A stretch of DNA of 64,000 nt from Ampelomyces quisqualis. Its lineage: Eukaryota > Ascomycota > Dothideomycetes > Pleosporales > Phaeosphaeriaceae. The position numbers and the translations under genes are program-made. Shown piece after piece: positions 9,570-21,314 of the stretch. The DNA lies in NCBI GenBank assembly GCA_018398575.1, contig JAGTXZ010000018.1, forward strand, positions 3,720,001 through 3,784,000, written 5' to 3'. How positions within the stretch are numbered: the first letter of the stretch is position 1; every line of letters starts with the position of its first letter. The notes beneath the pieces are model-generated. The model was given only the letters and a program-made list of their open reading frames with translations, was not told the DNA's origin and searched no databases.

Positions 9570-12504
9570 AAGATAAAAGTGCAGACGGCTCGATCTTCAT
9601 CTTACATCAAAGTCAGCAAATGAGCGCCGTACAATCTGGATTCGACATGCATCTCTAGGCGCCCTACTGGACCGTTTGCACCATCTTTGAGATTTTTTTG
9701 TTAAATACTAGGGAGGAGTGACGGCGTTATTCGGCGCTATATGGGCAGCTTGTATTGCTCTCCATTGTGCTCGTCAAGAAGTTGTGATGAACAAGAAGAA
9801 ATGAGGTTAGACATAGTTTTCAGCTTTGTGTAAGACATGAATATTCTACTACAATAGTCATCAGCCTTCCAGGCTGGGTCGCTGGTACCTCCTTCCTTAG
9901 CGTGGTTGTGGTTACAGGGCTTGTCCGACGATCTGCACTCCGAGTCCTACCTACCATCGCACTGCTGCGATACATGTCACGACTGAAGGCTGAAGCACGA
10001 CACGTCACCACCAATCAATTCGCTTCTCCGTCGTTACTCTGGAATACTGTACTCGCCACAAGTCGAAGGTGTGTCACAGGCTAGGCAAGAGAAAGGGTAT
10101 GGGCCATGGCGAAGCCCCCAACCACATCGGACTCGTCCGATCTTCCATCATTTTACTCGATGCTAATACGGGAAAAAACAAGAAATCAACTTTCGCGCGT
10201 CGCAAGAATAAGGGGCCACATCATCGATAGATGCGCAGAGTGCAAAAGCAGTGGCTGGACGCATATCAAACTAGAAGGTAGAATAGCTTCTAGACACCAG
10301 GCGGATACCGTGTTTACTGCTGTGACTTCAAAGAGACAGTCAGCGATGACTTGAAGTTTGATGTCACTGGCTATGGGGCGGCCGCATGGTCTATTGTTAC
10401 TTTGGGGCTCCAGGCATGCTCTCCATCACTATTGGTTGTATCTAAATAATCTTTCGCCCTCCAAAGTTGATAGAAAACAACCTGATTCGAACGGGAAAAG
10501 TGATTAGTGCTTCTGCCAACCTATCTAAGATTCTCGCAAATGCGAAGGTAGAGGGGAGATCAGGATACGTGCACAGCCTCTTGCTATCTTGCGCGTGCCA
10601 CCAGCTATAAAATTGCAGCTGCTGTGACCCCCAGAAAATCTCGACAATTGACCATCGATCGCAATCTGTTGAGTCGCCTGATTTGAGACTGAAACACATT
10701 CGCTCTATACGGAGCATAGCCGACAAGGAACCAGCAGACATTCGAAAGAGAGTCTTGGCTAAGGGCTACTAGGTAGATTTCGACCTGCCACCAATATTCT
10801 ATTTGATTCTGGCTGATTTTAAAAGGTCATTGTATTGGTGAATCGATTTTCAATAAACTCGGAAATTACCAGGGCCGGGAGCATACAGAGCTATTGAACT
10901 CTGTCCCACGTCATGTTAGCTCTGTTTATGATCTATCATATATGCCCAGGCTCCTCGACGGATCTCCTAACATTACCTGCCAATAGCACAGATGATCCTC
11001 CCACTAAATTTAATGCTGTGTCATTCACGACAGAACGTCAAAGTTTCTGCGATCTTAGAATATGCGCAGCTCCAATCGGCGCAGCAGAATTTTTCTGATG
11101 ACTATTCAAGTTCGTTAGTTCGTACGGACAAGAATCTTATTTTTTTGCTTTAGCTACCTTTCAATAAAAGATTTTCAATCGTGCGAATAGTCCTTACTTG
11201 CGGAGTATCAGCAACACTTCACCTACTTGAGTCGCAAATCGTATTTGGTGCTGACTATGATATCTCTAGATCACATTGAAAGGAGCGGAACAGGACTGTT
11301 CTTCAAATGCTCGTTTTCTGTACTATTATATCACCATAGCAAGGCATTTGAAGGACTTCATATTGTTGCTTTGGAAATACAAAATCGTTTTGTAGGCACT
11401 AGGTATCGACTCGCCCGCATTTCTAAAATGGCGCGAAAGAAAGACAGATAACGACCGCTAATCTTACCACAACCAACTAACAAAGACGCAAAGCGAGCGA
11501 CAATCTACCATTCCTCTGCAGCTATTTCAACCACCATCTCTCCCAAACACTCAGATCTTATCACCATCTTATCTCCTGGCCCCCAGTGCACGAATCGATG
11601 CGCAGCCTCCAATGATTCCTCCCACTATGGCTTCACCATCCTAGCATTCACTGACCCCATTCGCTCATGCAGGATAACGCCCGCATACATACCTCACGCG
11701 CGACCATGGAGTTTCTTGGGTCTCACAACATCACACCGATCACATGGCCCCCATAATCTCCAGACCTTGACCCCATTGAACACCTCTGGTGGCACCTCAA
11801 AAAGCGCATGCATAAGCACTACCTACAATACAACAACTTCAGCAAAGCAGAGGAGGAGTGGGATAGCTTCTGTGAGGCGTTGAAAGCTCGTTGGCGTGCT
11901 ATACCAGGTACATTGATCAAGAACCTGATCATGAGCATGCCACGAAGAATGGAGGCATGCCGCAAAGCAAGGGGCTAGCTGACGAAATATTGACCTTGCG
12001 CACACATATGGAACAAATAATCTCACAAAAATATTGAGAAATGGTGGAGTTATTGGGTCTTGAGCGTTGTGGTAACTATGTTGGGTGGGGTGGCTCAAGC
12101 GTTCCTTTTGACCTAGTACTGTAGCAGCGAGGTCAGCCTGCTCTGCTAGGTACCTACCGGTACCGCACGGTACTTTCATGTGCTCCGTTGTGGTGCCGCA
12201 TCCCACCATACTCTCAACCTCATTATTTGTCACTTCAACCAGATGCAATCGACAATACTATGAGGTATAAGCGCTTGCATTCCTTCGTGTCGTGTTGACC
12301 CACTTCATCCTCCACAGAGCCGCCCAATGATCTGCGCGCACTAGATGAGGCGGTGTTTCAGCGCAAGGCGCGCGGTCAGCATCTATCTCGGCGGCCCCCA
12401 AAATTGATCAAGATTGAACAAGCTCAGCCTTGTCGTTCTTTAAACATGGTGATTTGCTGACCTCGTCTCCTCCATGTCACTTTCTTCTCTGTTTTTGAAG
12501 TGCG
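9570..12504. other. gene-poor stretch with a transposase relic
   Basis: Nearly 3 kb separates the glycosyltransferase and DUF3433 genes. Apart from the Tc1/mariner remnant at 11667-11978, only short frames without motifs are found. The part from about 10.4 to 11.4 kb looks AT-rich by eye compared with the flanking genes. I see no tRNA, RNA gene or intact transposon end. Confidence 0.55.
11667..11978 (+). pseudogene. Tc1/mariner transposase, C-terminal fragment with internal stop
   Basis: The frame starts with MQDNARIHTS, the second catalytic Asp block of Tc1-type DDE transposases. It continues into ITWPP, then a TAA stop, then SPDLDPIEHLWWHLKKRM, the third catalytic block (DPIEHLW). It ends at TAG 11976-11978 after a typical basic tail. 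The first catalytic Asp and the HTH domain are missing, and nothing recognisable precedes the fragment. Without an intact frame or visible terminal repeats, this is a dead remnant. Intact relatives have Tyr where the TAA now stands, so this stop is not an obvious RIP product. Confidence 0.85.
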
Positions 12505-15500
12505 ATGCCGCTGGGATTTATGCGCAACCTGTGCCGCGGGTCTGGGGCGCTTGAGGCTGGAGCCGCGTCTTCTTTGCCTCTCCAGCAGAACGAGAACGAG
12601 GGACGGCAGTCAAATGTTCACGCCCTTGAATCATTCCCATCAGGACATGCTCAATACGAACAACAATCGCTCCCCGCAAAACAGCCGCTGCTGTACCAGA
12701 CTTTGGAGTGTCAGGGCCACAACGGACTTGAGACTCTGCCACCAGGAAAGCCATGGAGACCGTTGATGTTGCGTCGCTGGGCACTTCTTGCATTTGCGAT
12801 TGTTTTTTTGCTGCTCATTGTGAGCTTGGAGATCATTCTGAAGGTATCGACTGATCGCCATGGCTTCGGTCCTACCGACAGCAAATTGTACTACCTGTGG
12901 ACCTATGGACCGACTGCTGGTAAGATCTGATACACTTGTCATGCAGGTCATGCTAACGTAAAATAGTACTCACAACCATCGCTGCCTTCTGGACACAAGT
13001 CGACTACCGCACCAGGCAGATGCAGCCATGGGAGGAAATGACCAAGAAACCGCAGTCTGCCGCGAACAGCCTGCTTTTGGACTACATCTCGCAAAACCCT
13101 GTCATGTCATTCTTCAGATCTCTTCGACATCGTCATTGGCCTGTTGCGGCGGCACTTTTTGGATCGTTCGCGATCAAAGCTCTAATCATTATATCGACTG
13201 GTGTGTTCATACTCAGACCGGTCGCACTACCACACAAAGTCCCCATAGATTTGACTGAGCGATTTGACTTCCCGTCAGATTTCAACGCTACTGGTGGTGA
13301 CGATACGGCGGGTCTCATGTACACTGGCGTCTTGCTAGATGAGATTGAGTATCTTCCCGGTACAAATGCAGAATACGCAACGGAGCTTTTCAATTCGACG
13401 AAACCCATCAAAGGTGAGAAATGGGCTCATAAATGGGCAAAAACTCGATCACTAAAATTTTGAAGAGGATGCGTACGTCATGACCGCCACTGGAAAGAGC
13501 TTCACAGCAGATCTTTCTTGTGAGAAAGCCACTATTGATCCAAACGTGACCTTCTACTGCCCTTCTGAATCTGGCTGCACTAGCCTTTACGTGACTATGG
13601 AGGCTCGTAGCGAAAGCTGCCACATGACAAAATTCCCACAGAACAACAGGACTTTCACCGTTACCAACAATGGTGTACCCTTCGGATCTTGGTTCGGCGC
13701 GGTCTTGCCTGGAACTTGCGACGGAGATGACGATGAACCTGGCCGTGATCGCCTCGTCGTATTCACTCTCTACAAGGAGCAAAATTCGACATTGACGAAC
13801 AGCACAGCTGTGTTCTGCAAGCCGTCTTTCAAACTGCAACAGAGCACGATCAGAATCGACCAAGACGGCGACTTAAAGAGCGTGGACTCTGGCGGGCTTT
13901 TGGAGACACCAAAGGAATTGACTACACTCGCTCTTTCTGACGCAGTGCGCACTACGATAACTCAGATCGACAATATCAAAATACAAACAGAGCTGGCAGA
14001 ACAGTACCCTATGTACCCGAAGCATTTTGGCTTCAACAACATCTTCCTCAATCTGATACTCAGGACCAAGGCAAAGAAAAATGTCGAAGACTTCTCCGAT
14101 AGCGATCTTCTGGCCAAGGGAGCACAAAAGATCTTCAAGAGTGTTGCTGTACAAGTCGCCAAACGCTATTTTCTCTCGTCCAACACTTCAAACACAGCGG
14201 ATTCGGTATCCGGTACAGTTGAGTACATACAAGAACGTTTGTTTGCACGCATCCCGACCCTGCGAGCTATGGAGTCCTTGGTTGTTGCTATGGTCATTAT
14301 ATGCTTGTACATGGCTTTGCGACCCATTTCACCCACGACTCCACAAGATCCAGCATCCATTGCCCGACTAGCCTCGATGGTTTCGCAAAGCCACACCTTC
14401 GCACTGAAAATGTCTTCTACAGGCTTTCTATCCTTGAAGAGTATCGGAAGCTTACTTTCAGGATGTTACAGTCTTGCTTACCTCAAGAATACAGATCCGA
14501 GTGCCAGCCAATCTCCATACTTCGCGATCCAAAGTTACGAATCGAATGATAAGGGGCCTGCACCTTCTGCGGGGAAGTATTGGCGGCCAATATCGACGTC
14601 TTGGCCTGCTCGAGTTTCGCTACTCGCAGTACCATTGAGTGTCATTGTGGTGTTGGAAGTTACGTTCCGCAAGTCTCAGCGTGACAACGGTCTCCTTGAT
14701 GTTGCATCAGATAAGTGGACTGAGTATGGATCAGAGTTTATACCGGCATTGGGTAAGTCATTGTGTATCGAAACATGTGACTTGGCAGTGCCTTGGATGG
14801 CTTGACTTGTTGCACTTGCTTGAGCTCATGCTGAATTGTTGCACAGTCATGGTTCTCACGAAGCTGCTATTCTCCTCTGCTGACTTTGATATCCGCATCA
14901 TTGATCCCTACGTGCAACTCAAGCGGAGGCACGCTAGAGCCAAGTCTAGCGTCCTCAACAAAACTGTGTTCACGTGGAAGTCTGATGCCGTATGGGATGC
15001 GTATCGACACGGACGTATCGCAGTCGGTACATCGACATTCAGCGCAAGTTCTTCCTTAGCAGATGTTAAAATCACAAGCTAATCTTGACGCGCTACAGGT
15101 GATCATCGCATCATTTCTCACTGTTGCGGCTTCGGGCCTCTTCAGTACCGTGTCTGTGCCTCATCAGAGAAGCGCAACTGTTATGCGGATGGACAGCTTC
15201 TTTGATCCAGCGACCATGTCCTCGAATCTCAACGGTACATTCAATTACACCACCAGTTTAGGCGCTCGTCTGGTCGTCTACGACCGCATGAGTAGTCCAC
15301 CTTGGACGTTTGGACCGTATGTCTTGCCGACCCTGTCTTCAATCAATAACGGCTCTGAAAACTTCAATGCGTTGGCAAAAGTAAAAGTTGACCTTCCAGT
15401 ACGACGTAGCACTCTGAGTTGTCAGATTGTGCCGCAAGACGAATTGACCTTCAACTATACGCAATGGGACGAAGGTGTCAAGAAGAAGCCCCAATACAAC

Positions 15501-16536
15501 AACGGTCTTATGGTTCACTGGCCCCTACTTGATGGTAATTCCTGCACGGGCCTCAAACAGGACGACAAGCCGATTTTTCAAATGATCAGCATCAAAGATG
15601 GCCCATTCGGCACGTGGACAAACTTTGAACCGAAATATGTGAACTACAAGTCCTCGTGCCCAACCTCCTATGGAGTTTACGGAACCTGGGAAGGTAGAAG
15701 GCCCAAGGAACTCAATGTTGTGTTATGCTGGAGTTCAGTTGAAGAATTGCACGCCTCAGCGCAATTTGACATGCCGAACTGGAAGCTGCACTCGCTACAA
15801 GTCGATGAGGGTTCAAAGAAGAATATTTCTTCAGGCTGGTCCACGCAACTTAATTTGGGAAATAGCGTATTTGGCGGGTCCAAGGGAAACATTTCTACGT
15901 CGTTGGATGGCGTTTTCAGCGCTTTAATACGCAACTCAACGACCAATATTCTCCAAACCCAACTCCTCGAGCACGCCAACTTCGACAAAATGTATGCGCG
16001 AATACAAGCTGTGTATAGTCGAGCCGCAGTATGTTTCTATGATCACACCATTTCAAATTCTTCTGCAAAGCTAATTCCAACCACAGGCTCAAATTACGAA
16101 CCGTGAAGGCCGCTACACAAACCTCACCACCACTGCCACTGCCATTGCCCTCCCCGCCACAGCAACCGACTCTTCCACATCCCGTCTCAAGCAAAACCTC
16201 ATTTCAACACGTATCCTACAGTCTCTGCTGATCGCTATGCTCGTCTGCGCCCTTCTATGCCTCTTAACGTTCAATCCGAAAAATGTCCTGCCGAAAAATC
16301 CATGTAGTATTGCCGCGCAAGCAAGTCTAGTTGCAGGATCGCTGATGATGAACGAAATGCCTGCTGAGGCGCAGTGTATGGGTGACAAAGACTTTGACGC
16401 ACTCTTCGATGGCAAAAGATATGCGCTGGGATGGAGCGAAGATGGAGACGGAAGGGGCAGGTTTGAGGTTGATGCTGATTTGACGCCGAAGGAGGAGAAA
16501 GGTGGCTGGCTGAAGTGGAGGAGAGGTAACGAGTAA
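12505..16536 (+). CDS. DUF3433 multi-pass membrane protein
   Basis: Six exons (12505..12919, 12967..13413, 13466..14752, 14847..15022, 15099..16028, 16087..16536) give 1234 residues. The layout is that of fungal DUF3433 proteins, with two similar halves. Each half has PWE/DPYxQL-type segments next to transmembrane helices and a large glycosylated outside loop. Hydrophobic anchors include WALLAFAIVFLLLIV near residue 95 and SLLIAMLVCALLCLL near the C-terminus. Many N-x-S/T sites lie in the loops. The donor at 15023 (GTCGGT) is weak. It was chosen because it is the only one that keeps the frame into the next exon, so that junction is the least certain. Molecular function is unknown for the family, and a plasma-membrane or endomembrane location is inferred. 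Confidence 0.8.
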
Positions 16537-17052
16537 GGGCAGATGGACTATTTCTTGCATTGCATAAGGTAGTAGTGTGCGCAAAGGACTGCATAAAGCC
16601 TGGTTGTGAGAATCGAGGTCATGTGCTATATTATGTCCTGTCCTACAGTGAATAGTAAGAGCAGCAATCAGTCACGGTGCTGAAATTCTCGCAACGTACA
16701 TAATCACCACCATCTGCATCTTCTTCGAGCATTCACTCGCGCTCGGTCTTTTTAGGCTTGGCAGAAAGGCGAAGGTGACTTTCAGTTCACGTGGTCAGCA
16801 TTTTCCTGCCAAGCATTTCCCCTTGGCCAGATGTGGAGCCTTCCTATATATGAACTTATCGCTCACTGTTCCTCTTCCTAATAGCTTACCCCCAAGACCT
16901 CAACTCAACTCTCCGACTGCTCTTTTCAACCACGGCCACAGTCCCCTGCTCAAATCCACCGTCACTCATCCAATTGAAACTTAAGTGCGCAGTACGAATT
17001 CTTGACTTTCCCTTCCCCTTCTTCTAAACTTCGGATAGATCAAACCATCGAC
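16537..17052. other. intergenic with TATA box
   Basis: This region holds the 3' end of the DUF3433 gene and the promoter of the BTB-like gene at 17053. A TATATAT stretch is the only clear element. The 100 bp before the ATG are pyrimidine-rich, as in many fungal leaders. Confidence 0.5.
16845..16851 (+). promoter_or_regulatory. TATA box of the first BTB-like gene
   Basis: TATATAT lies about 205 bp upstream of the ATG at 17053, in a CT-rich promoter. The related genes at 18615 and 53548 also have clear TATA elements 110-185 bp upstream. Confidence 0.45.
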
Positions 17053-17805
17053 ATGGCGCTCACTACTACCGCTTCCCGAGATCCTGCCGTCACACAGTCA
17101 TACACCAATTACCATGCTACTTCTGAAGGTGGCAAAGAGTACATCCGCCAAATTCCCCGTGGAGAGCGCCCGCTACTTACCACCGGTACACTCATCAATA
17201 TCGTAGATCACCAGGGCACTCAGCTCATGGAATTTCCCTTGGCGCTGTTCAACGCCGCCTCGACCAAGAAAAAATTAGTTGTCAGTGGAAAGATCATGCT
17301 GCCGGAAAACTATGACACCAAGCAGACCAAGCGTCTTCTCGTCATGATGTTGATGGTGCCTGGGCACGGCTGCGTCTGCGAATTTGACAAGACGAACAAC
17401 ACTTACATCGATCTACACTTTCACTCCGCTGCGGAATATCTGGGTATGGACACCTTCACGCAGAGCATCTTCGATCTGTATTTCAAGCGCGTCAATAGCC
17501 GGATCCCTGCAGTCGCCAACATCGAAGCAATCGGTCTCGTTCGCACTTCTCCTGGCGACAAGATCTTCAACCAGATGTCGTACAGGATTAGCGTCGAGTA
17601 CTTTAAAGGCAAGATCGCCAACCGTCTAGCTTTTGAAGCTTATCTGCGCACCAACGAGCGTCTCCGAATCGCAGTCGACTGCGTGGTTGCACGAAAGGAG
17701 GCAGCTTCGAGACGCGAGAAAAACCACGAGATGCACAAGGCCGCATTTCTGGAGCGTCAGCGAAAGCGCGAGGACTATGCGCGCGTCGCAGATGAGCTTG
17801 AGTAG
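17053..17805 (+). CDS. BTB-like hypothetical protein (paralog A), probably C-terminally shortened
   Basis: A single-exon frame of 250 residues starting at MALTTTASRD. An in-frame ATG at about 17002 was not used because it lies in the leader. Residues of about 45-150 show the strand-helix pattern of a weak BTB/POZ fold: LINIVDHQGTQLMEFPLALF, then a segment with SAAEYLGMDTFTQSIFDLYF. The last 40 residues are a charged helix. The gene at 18615 shares the block around EFLGLAGYTQALFNMSF and the charged tail, so the two are likely tandem paralogs. The coding pattern seems to continue past the TAG at 17803-17805, which suggests a recent premature stop. Function is unknown, and BTB proteins commonly mediate dimerisation or cullin-3 binding. 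Confidence 0.6.
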   Translation: MALTTTASRDPAVTQSYTNYHATSEGGKEYIRQIPRGERPLLTTGTLINIVDHQGTQLMEFPLALFNAASTKKKLVVSGKIMLPENYDTKQTKRLLVMMLMVPGHGCVCEFDKTNNTYIDLHFHSAAEYLGMDTFTQSIFDLYFKRVNSRIPAVANIEAIGLVRTSPGDKIFNQMSYRISVEYFKGKIANRLAFEAYLRTNERLRIAVDCVVARKEAASRREKNHEMHKAAFLERQRKREDYARVADELE

Positions 17806-18016
17806 CGGTCAAAGGAGTGGCAGAGGGTTACCCAGGAGAAACTGTAGGCTTGTAAGATTGCTGGAGACCTCAAGGAGAAGGAATGCACAGAGTAGGAGAT
17901 TGCTGCCCGCACGTCGATGCTGGTTAACAAACGTACCAAGCAGTGGCAAGCAGTTGATGACTTTGGAGGAAGTACGCGCTCATGAGAAGATTTTCGGCAA
18001 GGCAGTGCCATTCTAG
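17806..18016 (+). pseudogene. decayed C-terminal coding tail of paralog A
   Basis: In the same frame after the TAG at 17803, the charged sequence continues through two more TAG codons (17845-17847 and 17893-17895). After a frame change near 17960 it ends with EEVRAHEKIFGKAVPF and a stop at 18014-18016. This ending matches the C-terminus of paralog B (AHKAQYILKTFGKRVPVA). All three stops could be CAG codons changed to TAG. The region is therefore best read as former coding sequence. Confidence 0.5.
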
Positions 18017-18614
18017 AAACCAAAGAAGAGCCTGTGTGAGAAGGCGGGGTTTATGACGGAAGAAGACGTCTCAGGGAGTACGTGTAGAATTCACAAGGTT
18101 CTTGAAAGCGTCTCAACACAAGGCGCTTAGTTTTGAGATAAAGCCATGATAAGCCTGTACAATGAGATTGTAAATGAACGTTTCCTCGAAAAGTGTGCCC
18201 AAAACAGACGTTGTGTTTGTGCAAATCATGTGAATTCGTGTAATGCCCAGAGCTCAGCTGGTGTGAGACGTATACATAGTGCGTTCCCAGGGCCGTAGAA
18301 ATAGGAAACCCTACCAACTCATCTTGGAATGTGGTCATAGATTTCCTCATGTCTTATGATAAAATATGTCCATATTGTCGTTGATCAACGTTGAACTCAC
18401 TGTGCCACTGCACCAGTGCCTTTTCTACCATATATAAGATTTCCACGGTTCTCCTTTGTACAATCCTCATAACACTCAACACTCATCATAATAACTCACA
18501 AGTTGTAAGCACAGCTTCGAAATATAAACATTCCAAAATTTTCGAATACTCAGCGTGCTCAAGATACCCAACTCTTTTCACCTCTTTACCAACCAAATTT
18601 CCCACTCAACAAAC
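18017..18614. other. intergenic with TATA box
   Basis: This is the spacer between the paralogs. It contains a TATATAAG box and an A/C-rich leader before the ATG at 18615. No other gene is seen. Confidence 0.5.
18431..18438 (+). promoter_or_regulatory. TATA box of the second BTB-like gene
   Basis: A consensus TATATAAG lies about 180 bp upstream of the ATG at 18615, followed by a long A/C-rich leader. Confidence 0.5.
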
Positions 18615-19632
18615 ATGACTGCTGCCGAAAAGTCGTTCCTCAAAGAGGATAACTTCACGGTCGTAGCCCCAAACCGCGCTGGCGCGGTCCACAAGTCGAA
18701 CTCCCCCAAGGCTCGCGTGCCCAAGTCCAAGTCTCAAGAGCAAGGCCAACACTTCCAAGGCTTCCCCCGACACTGCCACTACCAAGGCCCCTGATGGCAC
18801 GCTATACACCTTTCGCTCTCTTGGCCGCAAGAAGCGCAATCAGCTCCTCGAAGGCCAGGATATCGATTTGCATACTCACGACAGTGCGCACAACGTCGAC
18901 TACCTGAAGCTGGCTCTGTTCAAGGCTCTGTCCACCAAGCCAGAGATTCTGTCCATGTTCGAATGGTTTCCAAACATCTCTCTCCCGGCCTGGACTCATC
19001 CGGCCGCTGTCAAGGAGCTCGTTGCGCGCGTCCAGCGCTTCGCTCATGCGGAGAACGACGTCGAAGCCATGGATTCTAGTGGACACATTTCCAAGGACGT
19101 ATATATCATCTCGGTTGCGGAGTTCTTGGGCCTAGCGGGCTATACGCAGGCGTTGTTCAACATGTCCTTTCACAAGTACAAGACCACTGCCACGCCCATG
19201 GCCACAATCGACATGGTTTGCAAGGTGCCGACTCCCACCGGCGACAGGCTTCTGCAAATTGTCGTTTTTCACATGGATAACCTCTCCTGGGAGGGCACTC
19301 TGCCTAGCCCCTCCGATCTTCAGCTGTGTCTGGAGCGCAATCCTCGATTCGAGGTCATGGTCAACGGGCTCCTGGCCAAGTGGGCCGCCAACGGCGAGGC
19401 CTTTGCTGCTCGCGAGAAGCGCCGGCAGGCTAAGGCTGAAGGCAATGGTAAGTCCGCGGAGCGCCGCAAGAAGGAGAGGATCAAGTTTGCTAACTTGAAC
19501 AAGGAAGACGCTGAGCTCGGTAAGATCGTGCGAGACAAGATGCGCAAGTCTGGCAGCAAGTACAACGCCCACAAGGCACAGTACATTTTGAAGACTTTTG
19601 GCAAGCGTGTCCCTGTCGCTGCCAACATATAA
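18615..19632 (+). CDS. BTB-like hypothetical protein (paralog B), frame break near 18739
   Basis: Coding starts at MTAAEKSFLKEDNF and is open to 18794 in one frame. The homologous body (TKAPDGTLYTFRSLG onwards, to 19632) is in another frame. The two can be joined by a 52-bp intron, 18687..18738 (GTCCAC...CAAG), giving 321 residues, but that donor is weak. A 1-nt frameshift near 18738 is the alternative. The body has a region matching paralog A (EFLGLAGYTQALFNMSF) and a long Lys/Arg-rich C-terminal helix ending in FGKRVPVAANI. It looks like a lineage-specific BTB-like family of unknown function. Whether the N-terminus is intact needs transcript evidence. Confidence 0.55.
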
Positions 19633-21314
19633 GGTATCTGGTAGTGGGCTTTATCAGGGTATGGATGTCCAACGAGGAAAGTGTGATATGGTGCAGTAGT
19701 CATCTCCCTGAAAAGAAGCTAATCAAAAATGAGAATGAGAATGAAGCATAGTAATGTAAAAGTGGTACTTAAGTAACCTAGACGCCTAGACAAGTCTAGA
19801 GAATGCTACACTCAATAAAACACTAGGGCACCTCTCCGGGCTAATCCACGCAACTCAAGATAAGACAGGCTTAAACCTCTCTTTTCTTGTTTCAACATAA
19901 ACATATCAACCGAGTTCATATCTTGCTAGTCAAACAACTTCAGGCTCTTGAAAAGGACCAATTACTCGTTTCGTGGAAAGAAGTGGTTCTGGAACTTACT
20001 CGGGTTCTTTGATCTGGCACCCTGTTACCTTCGTAATGTCTCTGACCATGACATCCATGGGTATCATGTGCCCCTGACCAGCAGAGAGACCACACTCCTG
20101 AATCTCCTTTGCAAAGAAACCCTTCAGACGCCTTCTGACTGGCTACACCGACACACCTTGCTGGTGCATCTATATTCAACTCATATGCATCCGAGATTTC
20201 TCCATCTTCCCTGGGATTGATGTCACTTTGGACGAGATGGAAGTGAGTGGGTTGGGGCGGGAGAAGACAAACAAACAATCGTGCTGGAGACGGCAGACAA
20301 TCGCGATGCATCATCACAGACATAATTGCACCAGAACAGTGGAAGCGGAGCGATCTAGTGTCTGCGCAGTTCCGCCGTGTTCTAGCAGAAACCTTCGTGG
20401 GCCGCCAGGAAATACCTGCACAAACTTGCTCCAAGTGCGCGTGAAACGCCTATTCAGGAATTCGATGTGCTGCACTCTGTCAAGACTAGTGAAAGTACAG
20501 GGACTTGGGAGGAAGTTTTAAGGATGAGTTGCAGCCAATATGTCCATGATGCTGGGATGGTGGGATGCGCAAAAGTTAAGCGGAAGGAGCATTCTGCTGG
20601 GTAGCCGCCATGCGTGCCTTGCCTAGCGATCTCAACACGTCAATCTGCCTGCACAACTCGATCCCGCACTGCTTCCTCTTCAGGTGCTCATACGCGCACT
20701 TGTGATTTCTTGTACTCGCAGTTTTGTTCCTTGCACTCGTGGGTTTATATGTTGATGGCAGAAGAACATGGATTTCTTGTTCGGCTTGTTCGATATCGCG
20801 TACAAAGGCATCTGTGGTGCAAAATATCAATGCCTGGCATGGTATGGTGCAGACGGAAGGGCCGGGTTGCATACCCCAGCTTATGTCCATGGTGCGAAGG
20901 CGCTGCACGATTTTCGCCTTGGATATCCGCCGTTCATCGAGTTCCCATTGGGCATAGCGGTCAGGACTCAGTATTGTGCGGGTACTAGAAAGGGATGGAG
21001 AGTGTATGCGCTGTGTAGATGCTCGGGATACCAGTTGGCGGTAGTCAATATCGATGTGATGTGCGTGATCGTCTTTCAACTTGGACGGAGGGTCGGGAAC
21101 TGAATGTGCTTGCATTGCAGGGCTTGTAGCTGTTAGCGATGAGTAGAAGAGCCAAAATAACGCGAAGGAGACACTGGCAAGAAGCGGTCCATTTCTTTCG
21201 AAAACATCACTTCAAGTGGTCTGTTGAAGAGGGAGTGTTCGCTGGCAGCAAGCATGCTTTGTCATGTCAAACAACTTCCAAACACTCTACACCTGGTCCC
21301 GTCCCAATCGCTCT
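19633..21314. other. intergenic, one doubtful reading frame
   Basis: This is the spacer between paralog B and the DUF4149 gene. Only one minus-strand frame (20576-21115) is coherent enough to list. The part from 19.7 to 20.5 kb shows no motif on either strand. Confidence 0.45.
20576..21115 (-). CDS. hypothetical protein, doubtful
   Basis: A 179-codon open frame starting at MQAHSVPDPPSKLKDD. The C-terminal part (KCAYEHLKRKQCGIELCRQ onwards) reads like a basic amphipathic helix, but no family is recognised. Overlapping frames of similar length on the plus strand make a chance frame possible. It is listed because no better gene occupies this stretch. Confidence 0.25.
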   Translation of the reverse strand: MQAHSVPDPPSKLKDDHAHHIDIDYRQLVSRASTQRIHSPSLSSTRTILSPDRYAQWELDERRISKAKIVQRLRTMDISWGMQPGPSVCTIPCQALIFCTTDAFVRDIEQAEQEIHVLLPSTYKPTSARNKTASTRNHKCAYEHLKRKQCGIELCRQIDVLRSLGKARMAATQQNAPSA

